DNA from: DROE01 sp964569865
GTDB lineage: Bacteria > Pseudomonadota > Alphaproteobacteria > Rhizobiales > Devosiaceae
NCBI GenBank assembly: GCA_964569865.1
Contig: CAZMVQ010000097.1
Location: 1 to 7,185 of the forward strand
Direction: 5' to 3'
Length of the DNA: 7,185 nucleotides
Below the pieces are notes generated by a model. That model did not search any database. It had not been told where the DNA came from and saw only the letters and a list, made by a program, of their open reading frames with translations. The translations under genes were made by a program, and so were the position numbers. Positions 5,906 to 7,185 of the stretch are shown here, in pieces; the first letter of the stretch is position 1; each line of letters begins with the position of its first letter.

Positions 5906-7185
5906 ATGGGACACCCCGCACCTTTCACTGACCAACAAATAGCGGATCAGATCACTAGTTATGGTTTGCATTGGAATACGACAACGATTTCCTATTCCTT
6001 CGATAATTTCAGCACTGCGGGCAATAGCTTAGACTCTACGCAGGAGGCGTGGATAACTGCGGTGATCGAGGTGCTTGAAGAAATAATTGATATTGACTTT
6101 GTGCTCACTGGCGGGGCGGGAGACGTTACATTCAACGGTTCGTCAGGCAATGGTACCTATGCCAGCCAATCCTGGGGAGCGGGGAATGTTTTCACCGGTG
6201 TTGATATATTCTTTGATCAATCTTGGGCAAGCAACCAAAGCGCAAATCTTTCCATTGGTTCCTATGGTGTTATGACGATTGCCCACGAGATAGGACACGC
6301 GCTCGGGCTGGAACATCCCGGTGATTATAATGCTGGCGGCGGTGCAATTACCTATTTGAATGATGCGGAATTTTTGCAGGACACACGCCGATATTCTGTG
6401 ATGTCATATTTCGACCCCGAAGAAGATGGTTCTGATTCTGTATTCTTTGACGCTGCCACAGGGGATTTTATTTCACCTCAAACAGCGATGGTTTATGATA
6501 TTTTAGCCCTGACGAGTGGATCATTTAACGGCCTGTTTGGGGGGTATTCTTTTAACACCACAACCCGTGCCACTGACACTTCTTACGGTTATAATGCCAC
6601 AGCCGGAATCAGCGGGGTCTATGATTTTGCCACCAACACAGCCCCTGCTTTGACAATTTATGACGCCGGAGGCATCGATACGCTTGATATGTCCGGGGAC
6701 AATGTCACCGAAAGATGGGTGGTTAATTACAATCCTGATGGGACTGTAGCTTCGGTTACACCTACCACTCGCACGACATCGGTGATTGATCTGCGGGAAG
6801 GTCAGTATTCTTCAACCAATGGCATGACCAACAATATCGGCATTGCCTTTGGTACAATTATCGAGAATGCGATCGGCACCGGGTTTAACGATACCATTTA
6901 TGGAAATGCTGCCTCTAATCAACTCACAGGCGGTGGCGGTAATGACACGCTTAACGGCAGTGCTGGCAATGACACGCTTGACGGTGGTGCGGGCGATGAT
7001 GCGCTTGATGGTGGAGCTGATACGGATACGGCATCTTATGGATCTGCCGGTTCAGCGGTCAGTGTTTCTCTTCTTCTTCAGGGAGCTGCCCAGAACACTG
7101 CTGGTGCGGGGAACGACACGCTGAGCAATTTCGAAAACCTTACTGGCTCGGGATATGACGATTACTTAACCGGGGATGGTGGTGC
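5906..7185 (+). CDS. Serralysin-type M10 zinc metalloprotease with RTX repeats (3' end outside window)
   Basis: This is a secreted endopeptidase, of which 426 codons are visible with no stop before the window ends. The ATG is preceded by a good GAGGAA binding site at 5894-5899, 6 bases away. There is no Sec signal peptide, as expected for a type I secretion substrate. The catalytic domain (about 15-180) carries the zinc motif HEIGHALGLEHPG starting at His127: ligands His127, His131 and His137, catalytic Glu128. The Met-turn SVMSYF follows with Met166, and Tyr168 is the usual serralysin fifth ligand. 'GDYNAGGG' and 'DTRRYSVMSYF' are strongly serralysin-like. The peptidase M10 C-terminal region follows. 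Then come six RTX-type nonapeptide units (residues 324-377, some degenerate), a 'DTASYGSAGSAVSVSL' linker and a new block starting 'GAGNDTLSNFENLTGSGYDD' (400-419). His127 sits earlier than in classical serralysins, so the N-terminal part is short. The neighbouring ABC/HlyD pair is the likely exporter. The C-terminal secretion signal must lie downstream. Confidence 0.95.
   Translation, partial: MGHPAPFTDQQIADQITSYGLHWNTTTISYSFDNFSTAGNSLDSTQEAWITAVIEVLEEIIDIDFVLTGGAGDVTFNGSSGNGTYASQSWGAGNVFTGVDIFFDQSWASNQSANLSIGSYGVMTIAHEIGHALGLEHPGDYNAGGGAITYLNDAEFLQDTRRYSVMSYFDPEEDGSDSVFFDAATGDFISPQTAMVYDILALTSGSFNGLFGGYSFNTTTRATDTSYGYNATAGISGVYDFATNTAPALTIYDAGGIDTLDMSGDNVTERWVVNYNPDGTVASVTPTTRTTSVIDLREGQYSSTNGMTNNIGIAFGTIIENAIGTGFNDTIYGNAASNQLTGGGGNDTLNGSAGNDTLDGGAGDDALDGGADTDTASYGSAGSAVSVSLLLQGAAQNTAGAGNDTLSNFENLTGSGYDDYLTGDGG
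6875..7036 (+). repeat. RTX nonapeptide repeat block within the metalloprotease gene
   Basis: Six consecutive 27-bp units encode GTGFNDTIY, GNAASNQLT, GGGGNDTLN, GSAGNDTLD, GGAGDDALD and GGADTDTAS. The third to fifth match the GGxGxDxLx calcium-binding consensus well, with Asn sometimes replacing the first Asp; the others are degenerate. Such repeats form a calcium-loaded beta-roll outside the cell and stay unfolded in the low-calcium cytoplasm, which suits type I export. The DNA copies share AATGACACGCTT (6941-6952 and 6968-6979), pointing to internal duplication. A further block begins near 7103 and runs off the window. Confidence 0.88.

Noticed and set aside
6843..7124. 93-codon plus-strand ORF with repeated MTRLT-like units
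   Set aside because: It is the out-of-frame reading of the RTX repeats of the metalloprotease; the periodicity comes from the 27-bp units.

Overview
The window looks like a chromosomal segment of an alphaproteobacterium, probably of the Hyphomicrobiales/Rhodobacterales type. The clues are protein style only: a PrtD/PrtE-type type I secretion pair, and an RTX metalloprotease whose repeats have the form 'GGADTDTASY...NFENLTGSGYDD', which is common in that class. Base composition is moderate in the genes and visibly AT-rich between them. I cannot name a genus.

Layout. Positions 1-481 hold no convincing gene: a perfect 16-bp tandem duplication (15-46), a nested inverted repeat (120-162) and two short weak ORFs. 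Positions 482-2353 (+) encode the ABC permease/ATPase of a type I secretion system. Positions 2354-3664 (+) encode its HlyD-family membrane-fusion protein, starting on the base after the transporter's stop codon. Directly after it, 3668-3739 (+) reads as a short signal-peptide-like stub that may be the remnant of a third operon gene. Positions 3719-5044 (-) encode a Wzx-like polysaccharide flippase, convergent with the secretion genes. A divergent intergenic region with two imperfect hairpins (5150-5356) leads to a small exported protein of unknown family (5357-5830, +). A serralysin-type M10 zinc metalloprotease with C-terminal RTX repeats follows (5906 to the window end, +, incomplete).

How the parts work together. 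The metalloprotease lacks a Sec signal peptide and carries glycine/aspartate-rich nonapeptide repeats, so it is a typical type I substrate. The PrtD-like transporter and PrtE-like adaptor are its obvious exporter. The outer-membrane TolC-like partner is not in the window and must lie elsewhere or have been lost. The small exported protein just upstream of the protease sits where serralysin loci often carry a periplasmic protease inhibitor, but I see no clear Inh/AprI signature, so that role is only a hypothesis. The flippase is functionally unrelated at first sight and interrupts the secretion locus.
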